Positions 8,683 through 16,433 of a DNA stretch of 55,241 nucleotides are shown here, one piece after another. The stretch lies in the NCBI RefSeq assembly GCF_026340465.1, contig NZ_JAPEPC010000004.1:1-55241 (forward strand), given 5' to 3'. The stretch is from Streptomyces sp. NBC_01306. Lineage in GTDB: Bacteria > Actinomycetota > Actinomycetes > Streptomycetales > Streptomycetaceae. The notes below the pieces were generated by a model that was not told the origin of the DNA, made no database searches, and saw only the letters and a program-made list of their open reading frames with translations. The translations under genes and the position numbers were made by a program. Position 1 is the stretch's first letter. Each line of letters opens with the position of its first letter.

Positions 8683-9153
8683 TCATCCGGCGGGCGCCGC
8701 GCAGAGCTCGGAGACGATCGCGAACGACGTCGTCACCATCGGCACCGACATGGCCGGCGGCATCACCGCGTGCGTGGTCTGGCCGTGCACCAGACGGTTG
8801 CGGATCTTACGGCCGTCATCAAGGTACTCCGCCTGCCGGGCGGTCAGGATGCCCGCGTCGGCACCCTGCTTGATGAGCTGGTGCAGCGGCTTCTTGCCCG
8901 CGTCCGGGATCCGGTCGCGCAGCACGATCTCCACCGCGATCAGGGAGTGCATGACCGCCACGGTGGAGAACTCGTAGCAGTAGTACGACTGGCGCAGCAG
9001 CTCGCGGGCCGTACGAAGGACCGTCGCCGCAGCCTCGGGCACACCGTCGGGCACGACCAGGTCCTCAACGAGGTCGTGCATGTCGGCGTAGCCGGTGACG
9101 AAGTAGTGGGCCCGGTCGTCCGGGACCGGGAACGGCAGCCGCTGCGTGGTCAT
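8683..9153 (-). CDS. HEPN-like protein with intact RNxxxH motif (156 aa)
   Basis: An all-helical 156-aa protein carrying RKIRNRLVHG at residues 115-124. RNRLVH fits the RNxxxH motif of HEPN ribonucleases, and the preceding helices (YYCYEFSTVAVMHSLIAVEIVLRDRI, then KKPLHQLIKQGADAGIL) look like DUF4145-type HEPN domains. Many HEPN proteins are RNases in toxin-antitoxin or anti-phage systems; others are inactive partners. No MNT nucleotidyltransferase antitoxin is adjacent. The gene stands alone, with about 260 bp of non-coding DNA upstream. Confidence 0.65.
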   Translation of the reverse strand: MTTQRLPFPVPDDRAHYFVTGYADMHDLVEDLVVPDGVPEAAATVLRTARELLRQSYYCYEFSTVAVMHSLIAVEIVLRDRIPDAGKKPLHQLIKQGADAGILTARQAEYLDDGRKIRNRLVHGQTTHAVMPPAMSVPMVTTSFAIVSELCAAPAG

Positions 9154-9413
9154 CCCCGCAGTCTCCCAGTGGCATGTCCCAGGCGGCAGCGCCTTTTCCC
9201 AGGTCGTCGCGCAGCGTGCCGGGACGGAGATTTCTCCCCCATCGAAATGGGCGGTATGTCGCACGTAGCCAACGTGGTCAAGGGAAAACGCGGCGCGGTG
9301 GCTACGAGGCAGTGCTCACCGTCGGTGCCCGGACTCTGTCCACAGGGCCGCAATTAGAGGCTCCTCTTGAGGCCGCCGCGATCAGCGTGGCGGGCCATCG
9401 ATGAGGAGTTGTC
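9154..9413. promoter_or_regulatory. Divergent regulatory region with two repeats shared with other loci
   Basis: This 260-bp gap holds two repeats found elsewhere. One is a 22-bp element at 9269-9290 (CCAACGTGGTCAAGGG then AAAACG), repeated with one change at 10804-10825. The other is the exact 20-mer CCGGACTCTGTCCACAGGGC at 9329-9348, found again at 42005-42024 ahead of the Rep candidate. The latter contains CTGTCCACA, one base from the Streptomyces DnaA box. Confidence 0.7.
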
Positions 9414-9908
9414 ATGCAGCAGAGCCCCGCCGATGCATTGTTCGAGCCGCTGACCGAGGAAGCAGTGGCGAGTGCCTTCAGGTATCTCCGGGCGATCCAG
9501 GCCGGTGACGCCCGGATAGCCGGCGAGCTCATCTTCGCCGAACCGCACATGTCAGCCCTCCTCACCGGCATCGCCGAAGGGATCGTCGAGGCGGGCACCT
9601 CTCTGCCCGGCCCGGACGACGACGCACCGACATGGGACTCCTTCGCCCTGGAGGCTCTCGGCAAGGTCTTCCTGTACGGCCTGTGCAACTGGCAGCAGGC
9701 CGGACCGGACGCCGCCCCGGGCATCGCCCAGACGATCCTCGTCTTCATCGCGGAGGTCCTCGTCGAACGCGAAAGCCGCGACAACATCGCCCACGCCCTG
9801 AACACCTACGAGTCGTGCGCGAGGGGCCGCCTGCTCCTGGACGCGCGGGCCGGCATCGTCCGCGGCCTGCCCGGTGGACACCACCGCCCCGTGACGCGCG
9901 CCAGGTGA
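9414..9908 (+). CDS. Hypothetical protein, tandem paralogue A (164 aa)
   Basis: A helical 164-aa protein and a clear paralogue of the next gene: both share YLRAxQAxDxxxAxE, AEPxM, LPGP, FALEALGxVF, QAGPDAAxGIA and a final helix. No catalytic residues or membrane segments stand out. GAGGAG lies 8 bp before ATG 9414. The pair lies between two copies of the CCAACGTGGTCAAGGG element. The C-terminal tail (HHRPVTRAR) is not shared with the paralogue. Function unknown. Confidence 0.75.
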   Translation: MQQSPADALFEPLTEEAVASAFRYLRAIQAGDARIAGELIFAEPHMSALLTGIAEGIVEAGTSLPGPDDDAPTWDSFALEALGKVFLYGLCNWQQAGPDAAPGIAQTILVFIAEVLVERESRDNIAHALNTYESCARGRLLLDARAGIVRGLPGGHHRPVTRAR

Positions 9909-10000
9909 GCCCCGCGCTCACCGCCCCGCGCCTCCCCCGCCAGCAATCACATCCTGCGGCCCTCCGATCAGCGAGACGGCCCGTACATGAGGAGCCACCT

Positions 10001-10468
10001 ATGCCCGACACCACCACCATGCCGCTCGCCCCGATGACCCCGCACGCGGCCATCAGCGCCTTCAACTACCTCCGGGCCGTCCAGGCCGACGACGTCGACG
10101 CGGCCCGCGAGTTCGCCGGCGCCGAACCGCGGATGCCCGAGCTGCTCGTCGACGTCGTCACCCGGATCGTCGTCCCGGTCACCGCGCTGCCCGGTCCGCA
10201 GGCGGGCGAGCCGTGCGCGGACACGTTCGCCCTGGAGGCCCTCGGGCGCGTCTTCGTGACCTCGCTGCGGGTCTGGGCGCAGGCCGGGCCGGACGCGGCG
10301 GAGGGCATCGCCCGCGCGGTCATCGACTTCGCCGCGCAGTTCCTCACCGAGGACCACGAGGACGTCGCCGATGTCCTGCGCCAGCTGGAGGCCGTCGGCG
10401 TGGGCCAGGCCCTCGATGCGCACCCCGCACCGGCCGGTGCGCACCCGGTGCGCCTCACCGCCGTGTAG
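10001..10468 (+). CDS. Hypothetical protein, tandem paralogue B (155 aa)
   Basis: The start at ATG 10001 is fixed by ATGAGGAG 8 bp upstream; the longer frame from 9632 runs through paralogue A and is a shadow. The protein repeats the motif order of the gene before it (FNYLRAVQADDVDAAREFAGAEPRM, FALEALGRVF, WAQAGPDAAEGIAR), so the two arose by tandem duplication. Its last codons (HPAPAGAHPVRLTAV) are built from the same GTGCGCACC-type repeat that fills the DNA downstream, so the gene end has been invaded by, or has given rise to, the repeat array. Confidence 0.75.
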   Translation: MPDTTTMPLAPMTPHAAISAFNYLRAVQADDVDAAREFAGAEPRMPELLVDVVTRIVVPVTALPGPQAGEPCADTFALEALGRVFVTSLRVWAQAGPDAAEGIARAVIDFAAQFLTEDHEDVADVLRQLEAVGVGQALDAHPAPAGAHPVRLTAV

Positions 10469-11187
10469 TGCGCACCGGGCCCGCCGGTGGTGCGCATCCG
10501 GTGCGCGCGCCACCGGGGGGAGGCGCGCGCGATGCGCACCGTGGACCGCGCCGCGCGCATCCGGTGCGCGCACCTCCCCGGAGGTGCGGTGCTCCGTGCG
10601 CACCGTGCATCGCGCCGCGCGCATCCGGTGCACCGCACCTCCCGGACGGTGCGGTGCACCCCGCGCGCCGCGCGGATCGAGTGCGCGCATCCGTCACGGT
10701 TCACCGTCCGCAGGCGGGAGCGGGCTCCTATATCACACAGCCCCTTGACTTTTGTCTGATCGAAAGCCGAGACCGGCTCTGACAAGGGGAAACGCTCCGC
10801 TATCCAACGTGGTCAAGGGGAAACGTGCGCCCGCCCCGACCTGGACAAGGGGTCACCGACCTCCCGCCTGGAGGTGGACAAGGGGTCGGGCCCGCCGATG
10901 CGTACGACCCGGGCGGTGCGCACCGGGTGGAGTCCGGAGCATCGGGTGCCGGACATCGTGGTGCGCGCGAGAGTGCCGGGCATCGTCGCGAGGCGCACCG
11001 GGTGCGGTGGCGGACATCGTGGTGCGCACCAGAGTGGCGTCCATCGTCATCCGGTGCGCACCACGGTGGAGTCCACTGGGCGGGCTCCACTGAGTGGACG
11101 CCACTGAGTGGGCTCCACCCGGTGGCGTGCATCGCCACCGGGTGCAGGACATCGTGAGTTCCACTCGGTGGACGATGCCGGGCATCG
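10469..11187. repeat. Iteron and palindrome block (origin- or transfer-site-like)
   Basis: A 719-bp non-coding block with layered repeats. First, GCGCATCCGGTGC at 10492, 10555 and 10619, in a unit of about 64 bp. Second, GACAAGGGG or GTCAAGGGG at 10781, 10812, 10844 and 10877, spaced 31-33 bp, with an inverted copy at 10741. Third, GGACATCGTGGTGCGC at 10951 and 11012. Fourth, near-palindromes CCACTGAGTGG (11087, 11101), CCACCCGGTGG (11115) and CCACTCGGTGG (11161). Every frame crossing it has strange composition, so I see no gene. Its position next to the relaxase operon suggests an oriT, a transfer locus or a replication control region. Confidence 0.8.
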
Positions 11188-11541
11188 TCACCGCAGCCAG
11201 GCGTTGGAGTGCCGTACCCGGGACAGGGCGCGGGCATCGCGGCGCGCGGCCGCGTTGCCGATCCGGCTCTGCCGGGAGCGGGGCCGGCGCGACTCCCCGG
11301 CGGCGAGGCGGCGCTTGGCGGCGTCCTGGAGCCGCTCCCGCTGATCTTCCAGCTGCTTCTTCTTGGCTGCCTTCGACTTCGGTGTCCGGGGCCGCTTCCA
11401 GATCGGTTGCCAGCCCGCGGGCTTCTCGGGCTCGGGCTCCTGGTCCTCATGGAGCGCGGCGGCTATCTCCTCACTGGCTGCGCGGGCTCGGGCGAGGACG
11501 TCCTTCGGCTCCGGGATCTCGGGGGTCTCCGGTGTGGTCAT
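11188..11541 (-). CDS. Small basic protein coupled to the relaxase (117 aa)
   Basis: The ATG at 11541 overlaps the relaxase stop as ATGA, so translation is coupled. The first third is acidic and proline-rich (TPETPEIPEPKD, EDQEPEPEKP). The rest is strongly basic and predicted helical (KSKAAKKKQLEDQRERLQDAAKRRL, SRRPRSRQSRI), which suits DNA binding. Such a protein could help the relaxase at oriT, as accessory proteins do in other plasmids; this is inference from position and charge. The longer upstream reading in this frame is a shadow of the relaxase. Confidence 0.7.
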   Translation of the reverse strand: MTTPETPEIPEPKDVLARARAASEEIAAALHEDQEPEPEKPAGWQPIWKRPRTPKSKAAKKKQLEDQRERLQDAAKRRLAAGESRRPRSRQSRIGNAAARRDARALSRVRHSNAWLR

Positions 11542-13391
11542 GCGAGTCCTCCTGTGGGTGTCCGGCCAGGCGTCGGCTGCACGCCGGGCGGCGGGGTGTG
11601 TGACGGTGCCGGCGGGGTGGGCCGCTGCCGGGCGGCGCGGGCGGCGGAGCGGGCGGCGGCGCGCTCCCGGACTGTGTCCTGGAGCTTGGCGGCCATCTGG
11701 GCGACGGCCTCGATCGTGGCGCGGGTCTGCTCCAGCGCGGCAGCCTCGGTTCCTTGCTGCTGCTCCTGGGCGCGGTTGGCCTCCCGGTCCGGGCGCAACG
11801 GAAGCAGGCCGGACCTCGAGGTGCCGGGCACGGCGACGGTGTGCGGGCGGGCTCGGGAGCCCAGGCGCTCCGCACGGCGCGCCGCGTGCATCCGGGCCTT
11901 CAACGCGTCGGCGGCGAGGCGGGCCCGCGCGTAGAGAGGAAGCGTCCGGTTGCGGGTCAGCGGGCGCAGCACGGCCTGGTCGCTGGTGTCGCGCGGGTAC
12001 AGGGCGTGCAGGTCGGCGGTCATCATCAGGCCCCGGGCGACGGGGCGGGTGTAGTCGTCGACCACGGTCTGCACGATCGTCTCGTCCAGGCCCGGCTGGT
12101 GGGGTCGGCCGCGCAGGACGTAGGAGAGGTAGCGGCGCGCTTCGGCGAGCAGGTGGTGGCGTTTGAACGCCCCGCGCATCACGTACACCACGGCGACGAC
12201 GTCGACGGCCGCCAGGGCGACGTCGATGACCGGCCGCACCCGCGCCCACACCGCGGCGGCCGCCGCTCGCGCCCGCTGCGCCAGCCGGTTGATGACGTCG
12301 GCGCCGAAGGCGTCGATGGCCGACTCCCGCCACCGCTGGCGCAGTTCGGACAGCGGCCGTGGCTCCTTGCGCTTGGGCGGGCGTGTCCGGTCGGCGGCCC
12401 GGCAGGCCAGCCCGTAGGCGGCTTTCTCCCCCGGCTCGTGCCCGTGCTCTTCCACGTACTCGGCTGTGAGGACGAACATCGCTTCCTCGATCTGCTGACG
12501 GCGCGTGGACTGCCAGCCGATGAGCCGCTGGTCGATGCCCGCGATCTCCATGACGGGACGGCGGCCGGGTGTCACCTCGCGCGGCTCCCAGGCCCACCCG
12601 AGCCGGGCGGACACCTCTTCCATGAAGAACAGGAGGTACAGGGTGTCGGCGGCGACGATATGCGACAGCAGCGTGTCCGCCGACAGGTTGCCCCACGTGC
12701 CCTTGGCGTCCGGCCGGCGGGCGCGGATCGACACCACCGCATGATCGTGCAGCAGCGGCTTCGATTCCTCAGCTCTGGACTCGTAGTGCCGGAACACTGC
12801 GACGATCAGCCCGTCGCGGACCGGTGTGCGGTGCTTGCCGCCGCTCCCCGACCGGATCTGCGCGACCGACTCCCCCAGCCACTCCAGCGTCTTGTCCACG
12901 GCGATGTCCTGGCACAGCTCCAGCACCCGCCGTTCTTCGTCACCCATCAGCGCCCACGCGATGTGCGCCGTCGGCGGCGGCCGGAACACCAGGTCCATGC
13001 CCAGCCAGGGGACGCGTTCCTTGGCCTTCTCCGTCTTCGGCGACCGGTTGTGCTCGATGGGCCTGCCCAGCACGCCCGCCCGCCGGGCCTTCGCCGGATC
13101 GTCGCCCGCCTCCAGGCGCTCGCGCTCGATCCGGTCGGCGTCCGGGTGCCGGCCTTCCCCCAGGAGCAGTTCGGCCTGCCGCTCGCTCACCACGTCCCCG
13201 GCCGTGAGGCCGACCGCCTCCAGGCCCCGGCCCCGCCAGATCCCGGGCGGGACGCCGGCCTCGTCCTGGGCGTCGCGCAGCGCCGTGCCTGCGGGGCGGT
13301 GGCCGTCACCGACCATCACGCCGCGGAAGAGGTAGCGCACTCCGTCACCCGGACGGAGCGCCGATTTGCTGATCACCGGGCCATGGAACAC
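11538..13391 (-). CDS. MobF/TrwC-type relaxase without a helicase domain (617 aa)
   Basis: The N-terminal 330 residues fit the TrwC relaxase domain. Y20 is a candidate nicking tyrosine. AGVPPGIWRGRG (45-56) matches the GxWxGxG segment, GMDLVFRPPPTAHIAWAL (131-148) the GxDLTFxxPKSVSxLWA segment, and H202, H215 and H217 reproduce the three-histidine metal site. The substrate would be one strand of oriT. Canonical MobF proteins continue into a UvrD/RecD helicase; this one ends in helical and coiled-coil sequence rich in A, R and Q, with no Walker A motif. A hydrophobic patch (VIDVALAAVDVVAVVYVM, about 385-402) interrupts the helical part. The GTG start at 13391 has a weak ribosome site. Confidence 0.82.
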   Translation of the reverse strand: MFHGPVISKSALRPGDGVRYLFRGVMVGDGHRPAGTALRDAQDEAGVPPGIWRGRGLEAVGLTAGDVVSERQAELLLGEGRHPDADRIERERLEAGDDPAKARRAGVLGRPIEHNRSPKTEKAKERVPWLGMDLVFRPPPTAHIAWALMGDEERRVLELCQDIAVDKTLEWLGESVAQIRSGSGGKHRTPVRDGLIVAVFRHYESRAEESKPLLHDHAVVSIRARRPDAKGTWGNLSADTLLSHIVAADTLYLLFFMEEVSARLGWAWEPREVTPGRRPVMEIAGIDQRLIGWQSTRRQQIEEAMFVLTAEYVEEHGHEPGEKAAYGLACRAADRTRPPKRKEPRPLSELRQRWRESAIDAFGADVINRLAQRARAAAAAVWARVRPVIDVALAAVDVVAVVYVMRGAFKRHHLLAEARRYLSYVLRGRPHQPGLDETIVQTVVDDYTRPVARGLMMTADLHALYPRDTSDQAVLRPLTRNRTLPLYARARLAADALKARMHAARRAERLGSRARPHTVAVPGTSRSGLLPLRPDREANRAQEQQQGTEAAALEQTRATIEAVAQMAAKLQDTVRERAAARSAARAARQRPTPPAPSHTPPPGVQPTPGRTPTGGLA

Positions 13392-13535
13392 CGGTCATGA
13401 CCTGCATAAAAGCGCGATCCGGGGTCCTTCCCGCCGGGCGGGAGGCCATCACCAAGTCTTTACCGGAGCGCCCGCCAGGCGGGCTGTCCCGGCAGCCCGA
13501 GACGGTAAGCCGCCGACGTGTGCACAGTGCGCCGC
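13392..13535. promoter_or_regulatory. Upstream region of the relaxase with two hairpins (oriT candidate)
   Basis: Between the divergent relaxase gene and the small gene at 13536 lie CCCGCCGGGCGGG (13430-13442) and GCCCGCCAGGCGGGC (13470-13484), plus an AT-richer stretch GCATAAAAGC. Short inverted repeats beside an AT-rich stretch are usual at MobF nick regions, but no nick consensus is recognisable. Confidence 0.35.
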
Positions 13536-13736
13536 ATGAAAACGAATCTTCTCCACGAAGACCTCTGCCCGCTGTGCCGTCGCCCGCTCACGCGTCGCCC
13601 AAGGGTCGTCGTCCGCTCGGCTGGCGTGCCGTACCCCACACGGACCGACTACCTGCCCCACTGCACCCGCTGCACCAACGACCCGGTCATCGAGCAGAAG
13701 TGGAACGACCTGATGAACGACCGCGACGGGAGCTGA
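13536..13736 (+). CDS. Small zinc-finger-like protein (66 aa)
   Basis: A 66-aa reading frame with LCPLCRRPLTRRPRVVV followed by HCTRCTNDPVIEQKWNDL: two CxxC knuckles as in treble-clef or zinc-ribbon microproteins that are common on Streptomyces plasmids. ATG 13536 is chosen over ATG 13518. No good ribosome site is visible, which lowers confidence. It is divergent from the relaxase gene. Confidence 0.5.
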   Translation: MKTNLLHEDLCPLCRRPLTRRPRVVVRSAGVPYPTRTDYLPHCTRCTNDPVIEQKWNDLMNDRDGS

Positions 13737-13949
13737 CGGCGGCCGTGCGAATGCTGCGCACCGACAGCACCCCCCACTACGACATCCGCCTCCAGCCGAC
13801 TCTCACGCCATCCAACGCGCACCAGCGCACCACTCCCCGGACCGTCAACTGCCGCTGAGCACACCAAGTCACCGACGCCCTTCAACACGAACAGCCACCA
13901 CCGCCCCCGGCCGACCGGCCGGGGGCTTCGTGCGTCCTGGAGGTTCACC
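13737..13949. terminator. Terminator hairpin at 13903-13926 within a short intergenic gap
   Basis: GCCCCCGGCC and GGCCGGGGGC with loop GACC form a 10-bp stem at 13903-13926. The rest of the gap holds no convincing gene. Confidence 0.6.
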
Positions 13950-14255
13950 GTGCCCACGTACGAGACCCTGCCGCGCTTCGCCGCCGACCTGGACCGCCTC
14001 ACCCCGGAACAACGCCGCAAGTTCCGCCAGACCGTGGCGGCCTTCGTCGAGGACCTGCGCGCCGGAGGACGCTTCCGCGCCGGCCTCCGCATCAAGCGCG
14101 TTCAACGGGCGACCGGGATCTACGAACTCACCTGGTCCATGGGCACCGGCCCCGCAGGGCGCGCCACGTGGCAATACGGACCAGCACGCCGCCCCGACAC
14201 CCCGCACGTGATCTGGCGTCGCATCGGCACCCACGACATCCTCACCGGGCCCTGA
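13950..14255 (+). CDS. RelE/ParE-like toxin-fold protein (101 aa)
   Basis: A 101-aa basic protein: LPRFAADLDRLTPEQRRKFRQTVAAF (two helices), RFRAGLRIKRVQRATGIYELTWSM (beta strands with basic residues) and PHVIWRRIGTHDIL at the end. The order helix-helix-sheet and the terminal RIGTHDI-type strand are those of the RelE/YafQ-like family, in which close relatives are widespread in Streptomyces. GTG 13950 follows GGAGG. There is no adjacent antitoxin gene, so it may be an orphan toxin, a solitary degraded-system relic or a regulator with the toxin fold. Confidence 0.65.
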   Translation: MPTYETLPRFAADLDRLTPEQRRKFRQTVAAFVEDLRAGGRFRAGLRIKRVQRATGIYELTWSMGTGPAGRATWQYGPARRPDTPHVIWRRIGTHDILTGP

Positions 14256-14271
14256 CGGCTTCGGGAACGCG

Positions 14272-14305
14272 GAAGGCCGGCCCCGGTGGTCTGGGGCCGG
14301 CCTTC
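14272..14305. terminator. Bidirectional terminator between the RelE-like gene and parB
   Basis: GAAGGCCGGCCCC (14272-14284) and GGGGCCGGCCTTC (14293-14305) form a perfect 13-bp stem with an 8-base loop between convergent genes. Confidence 0.85.
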
Positions 14306-14322
14306 GTCATCGACCTCGGAGG

Positions 14323-15258
14323 TCACTCCGCCTTCGGGAGCCTGATCGCCACGGCCCTGTCGATCTGCTGGAGCAGCGAGCCGATCTCCTGGATGAGCGG
14401 GACGGCGATGTCCGGCTGTGCTTCGACGGCCCGGCGTGCTGCCGACTTGTTCACCTTCTTCGCCGCCTCCTGGAGGGAGACGAGGGTGTTCTGCAGTCGC
14501 TCGATGTCCTTCGTCGCAAGGGGGTCCGCCTTGCTATTGCTGGGCTTCTGGCTCGACTCCCCATTTGGGGAGTCGTCGCCGAGCGAGCTGATGTCGGGGA
14601 CACCGTCGTTCTTCTCGTCGGCGTCGGGCTTCTTCTCCGGCGCCTCCAGGAGCTCGCGGACGCGACGGCCAACGTCGGCGGGCTTGGCGTCCTTCGGGAG
14701 GAAGCCGAGGTCGCCCACCACCTTCTCCACGAGCTCCCCTGTGACGCGGGGGCTGCATCGGGCGATGGTGTCGTAGACCGTGATCGCGACCTTGTCGTTC
14801 GTCTGGCGGCGCAGCTCGGTCATCGCGCGGACGTGGGACTCCGGCGGCTTGTGCCCGAGGTTGGCGAGAGCTTCGCCGACGCGCCATTCGTCGATGAGCC
14901 GGTAGAGCTGGGATTCGGAGACCTCCCAGGTGTCCCAGACCCATGCCGCGTAGTTGGGGTTCTCCTCGCGGTGCAGCTTGGCCACGCTCATGGTCTCGAA
15001 CGACTTGCCCGCGATCCAGAAGGCGTTGCGGAGGTTGTCGACCCCGGCCTTGCAGGCTTCGAGGTCCGCGCGCTCCTGGTCGGACAGCTCGTCTTCGCTG
15101 TGAGGCTGGTACGGCGCGGGGATCAAGGCGAGGGATGTGCCGGGCAGTGGCTTGACCACCACGCTCGCCGCACCGGCCGCTGCCGCCAGACCTCCGCCGA
15201 AGAGGCCGCCTGCGCCCTGGCCTTGCTGGGCTTCTTCGTCGACGTCGAACAGGCCCAT
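14323..15258 (-). CDS. Plasmid partition protein ParB-like (311 aa)
   Basis: A 311-aa protein directly after parA; its ATG overlaps the parA stop (TGATG). The centre (about residues 75-140: NAFWIAGKSFETMSVAKLHRE, WEVSESQLYRLIDEW, ALANLGHKPPESHVRAM) is a helix-turn-helix region as in actinobacterial plasmid ParB proteins. A flexible acidic linker (DADEKNDGVPD) and a C-terminal coiled coil (ERLQNTLVSLQEAAKKVNKS) that could dimerise follow. The N-terminus is Gly/Ala-rich. It lacks a recognisable CTP-binding GxxR box, so it is probably a centromere binder of a different type. A palindromic parS candidate lies inside the gene itself. Confidence 0.8.
   Translation of the reverse strand: MGLFDVDEEAQQGQGAGGLFGGGLAAAAGAASVVVKPLPGTSLALIPAPYQPHSEDELSDQERADLEACKAGVDNLRNAFWIAGKSFETMSVAKLHREENPNYAAWVWDTWEVSESQLYRLIDEWRVGEALANLGHKPPESHVRAMTELRRQTNDKVAITVYDTIARCSPRVTGELVEKVVGDLGFLPKDAKPADVGRRVRELLEAPEKKPDADEKNDGVPDISSLGDDSPNGESSQKPSNSKADPLATKDIERLQNTLVSLQEAAKKVNKSAARRAVEAQPDIAVPLIQEIGSLLQQIDRAVAIRLPKAE
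14554..14575. promoter_or_regulatory. parS candidate 1 (inside parB)
   Basis: CGACTCCCC-ATTT-GGGGAGTCG: 9-bp arms around ATTT, encoding part of the ParB linker (DDSPNGES). The core CTCCCC-N4-GGGGAG recurs at 16294 and 36917. Confidence 0.65.
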
Positions 15259-16190
15259 CAGGCCCTCCTCCTGGTGTGGTCGAAGATTTCCTGGTTCAGC
15301 TCCCGCATCTCCTTGGCCAGCGGGACGATCGTGTCCGGGACGACGTCGGCCGACGTCGCGCGGCCGGCCTTCACGTCGTAGGTGGTCGCGGTCGTCGGGA
15401 GCAGGTCGGCGTACTCGCCGAACAGCAGGCCCTTCTTGCGGGCGTTGCGGGCGGGCACCTCTCGGTAGCCCACGATCGTCTCCAGGATCGGCGTGCCCTC
15501 GCCCAGAGCCGTGCGGATGTCTTCGTAGACGGCCGCGTGCATCAGCGTCGCCGCGCGGTTCGAGCCGTAGAGGAAGGCGCCGGCCATCTGGAGGTGAGGG
15601 TTCACCTGGGTCTTCACAAGCTTGAAGTTCTTGCTGATGCGCTCCATGCCGCGGACCGAGGAATCGTCGGAGCGGGTGGGCACGATGAGGTACTTCGCGG
15701 CGGCGAGCACCAGCTGCTCCAGGGAGTCCTTCTCCGGGGCGCTGTCGAAGATGATGCGGTCGTAGAGAGCCGCGATCGGGGCCAGGGCCTGCGCGAGCGA
15801 CATGACGACGCCTGCGCCTTCCTGGAGCGTGCGCAGCATCAGGAGTCCGTCGATCTCGCCGACCTTGGGCCCGCCAGGCATCACGTCCAGGTTCGGGCGT
15901 ACTTCCCGGATCGGCCGGAGCGGGGTGCGATCGTGTATGGCGCTGTAGAGACCCTCACCGTCTATGACGGACGGGCCCTCCGGGTGGATTCCGCGGTTGA
16001 ACCGCTTGATGCCGAGGTCGTCGTCATCCTGCCCGGTCACGCAGATGAGGAGGGTCCGCTCCCCGGCAGCCGCGGATTCGCCGGCGAGGTGCGCGGCCAC
16101 CGTGCTCTTGCCGACGCCGCCCTTCCCTGTGCCGACGACGGTACTTCCCTCGGGGGGTTCGATCGGCTGCGCTGCGCTTGGGTTCAGCAC
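15258..16190 (-). CDS. parA: ParA partition ATPase
   Basis: A 310-aa ParA/MinD-type ATPase with a deviant Walker A motif TGKGGVGKST (residues 21-30), VTGQDDDDLGIKRFNRG in the Walker A' region and the Walker B strand RIIFDSAPEKD near residue 155. It would bind ATP, coat the nucleoid and pull ParB-parS complexes apart to segregate the plasmid. There is no N-terminal helix-turn-helix, so it is probably not itself the operon repressor. The GTG start 16190 follows GGAAGGG. parB follows with a one-base overlap. A parS-like palindrome 104 bp upstream suits autoregulation by ParB. Confidence 0.93.
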   Translation of the reverse strand: MLNPSAAQPIEPPEGSTVVGTGKGGVGKSTVAAHLAGESAAAGERTLLICVTGQDDDDLGIKRFNRGIHPEGPSVIDGEGLYSAIHDRTPLRPIREVRPNLDVMPGGPKVGEIDGLLMLRTLQEGAGVVMSLAQALAPIAALYDRIIFDSAPEKDSLEQLVLAAAKYLIVPTRSDDSSVRGMERISKNFKLVKTQVNPHLQMAGAFLYGSNRAATLMHAAVYEDIRTALGEGTPILETIVGYREVPARNARKKGLLFGEYADLLPTTATTYDVKAGRATSADVVPDTIVPLAKEMRELNQEIFDHTRRRA

Positions 16191-16293
16191 GGGGGGTGCC
16201 CTTCCTTGTTACTCATGCGTGGGCCGCACCGTGCGCGGCAGGGGCATCTTGGCACACCCAGAACCCTTGCCAGGACTGGCTTGCGAGCATCGC

Positions 16294-16309
16294 TCCCCAT
16301 TTGGGGAGT
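16294..16309. promoter_or_regulatory. parS candidate 2 (upstream of parA)
   Basis: CTCCCC-ATTT-GGGGAG, identical in its 16-bp core to the site in parB, lying in the parA leader region. Likely ParB-binding site and operator. Confidence 0.7.
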
Positions 16310-16381
16310 CCATTTCCGGGCTCATGATCCATCGAGTGCCGGACGGCGCGGAGTTGACGGCTCTGACTCCAGAAACGAAAA

Positions 16382-16418
16382 AAGCCCTGCCTCCGGCACG
16401 GGGCCGGAGGCAGGGCTT
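16382..16418. terminator. Terminator of the 18168-16434 operon
   Basis: AAGCCCTGCCTCCGG and CCGGAGGCAGGGCTT make a perfect 15-bp stem with a 7-base loop, followed on the minus strand by TTTTTTC. Confidence 0.9.
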
Positions 16419-16433
16419 CGGGTGGAGCAGAGG

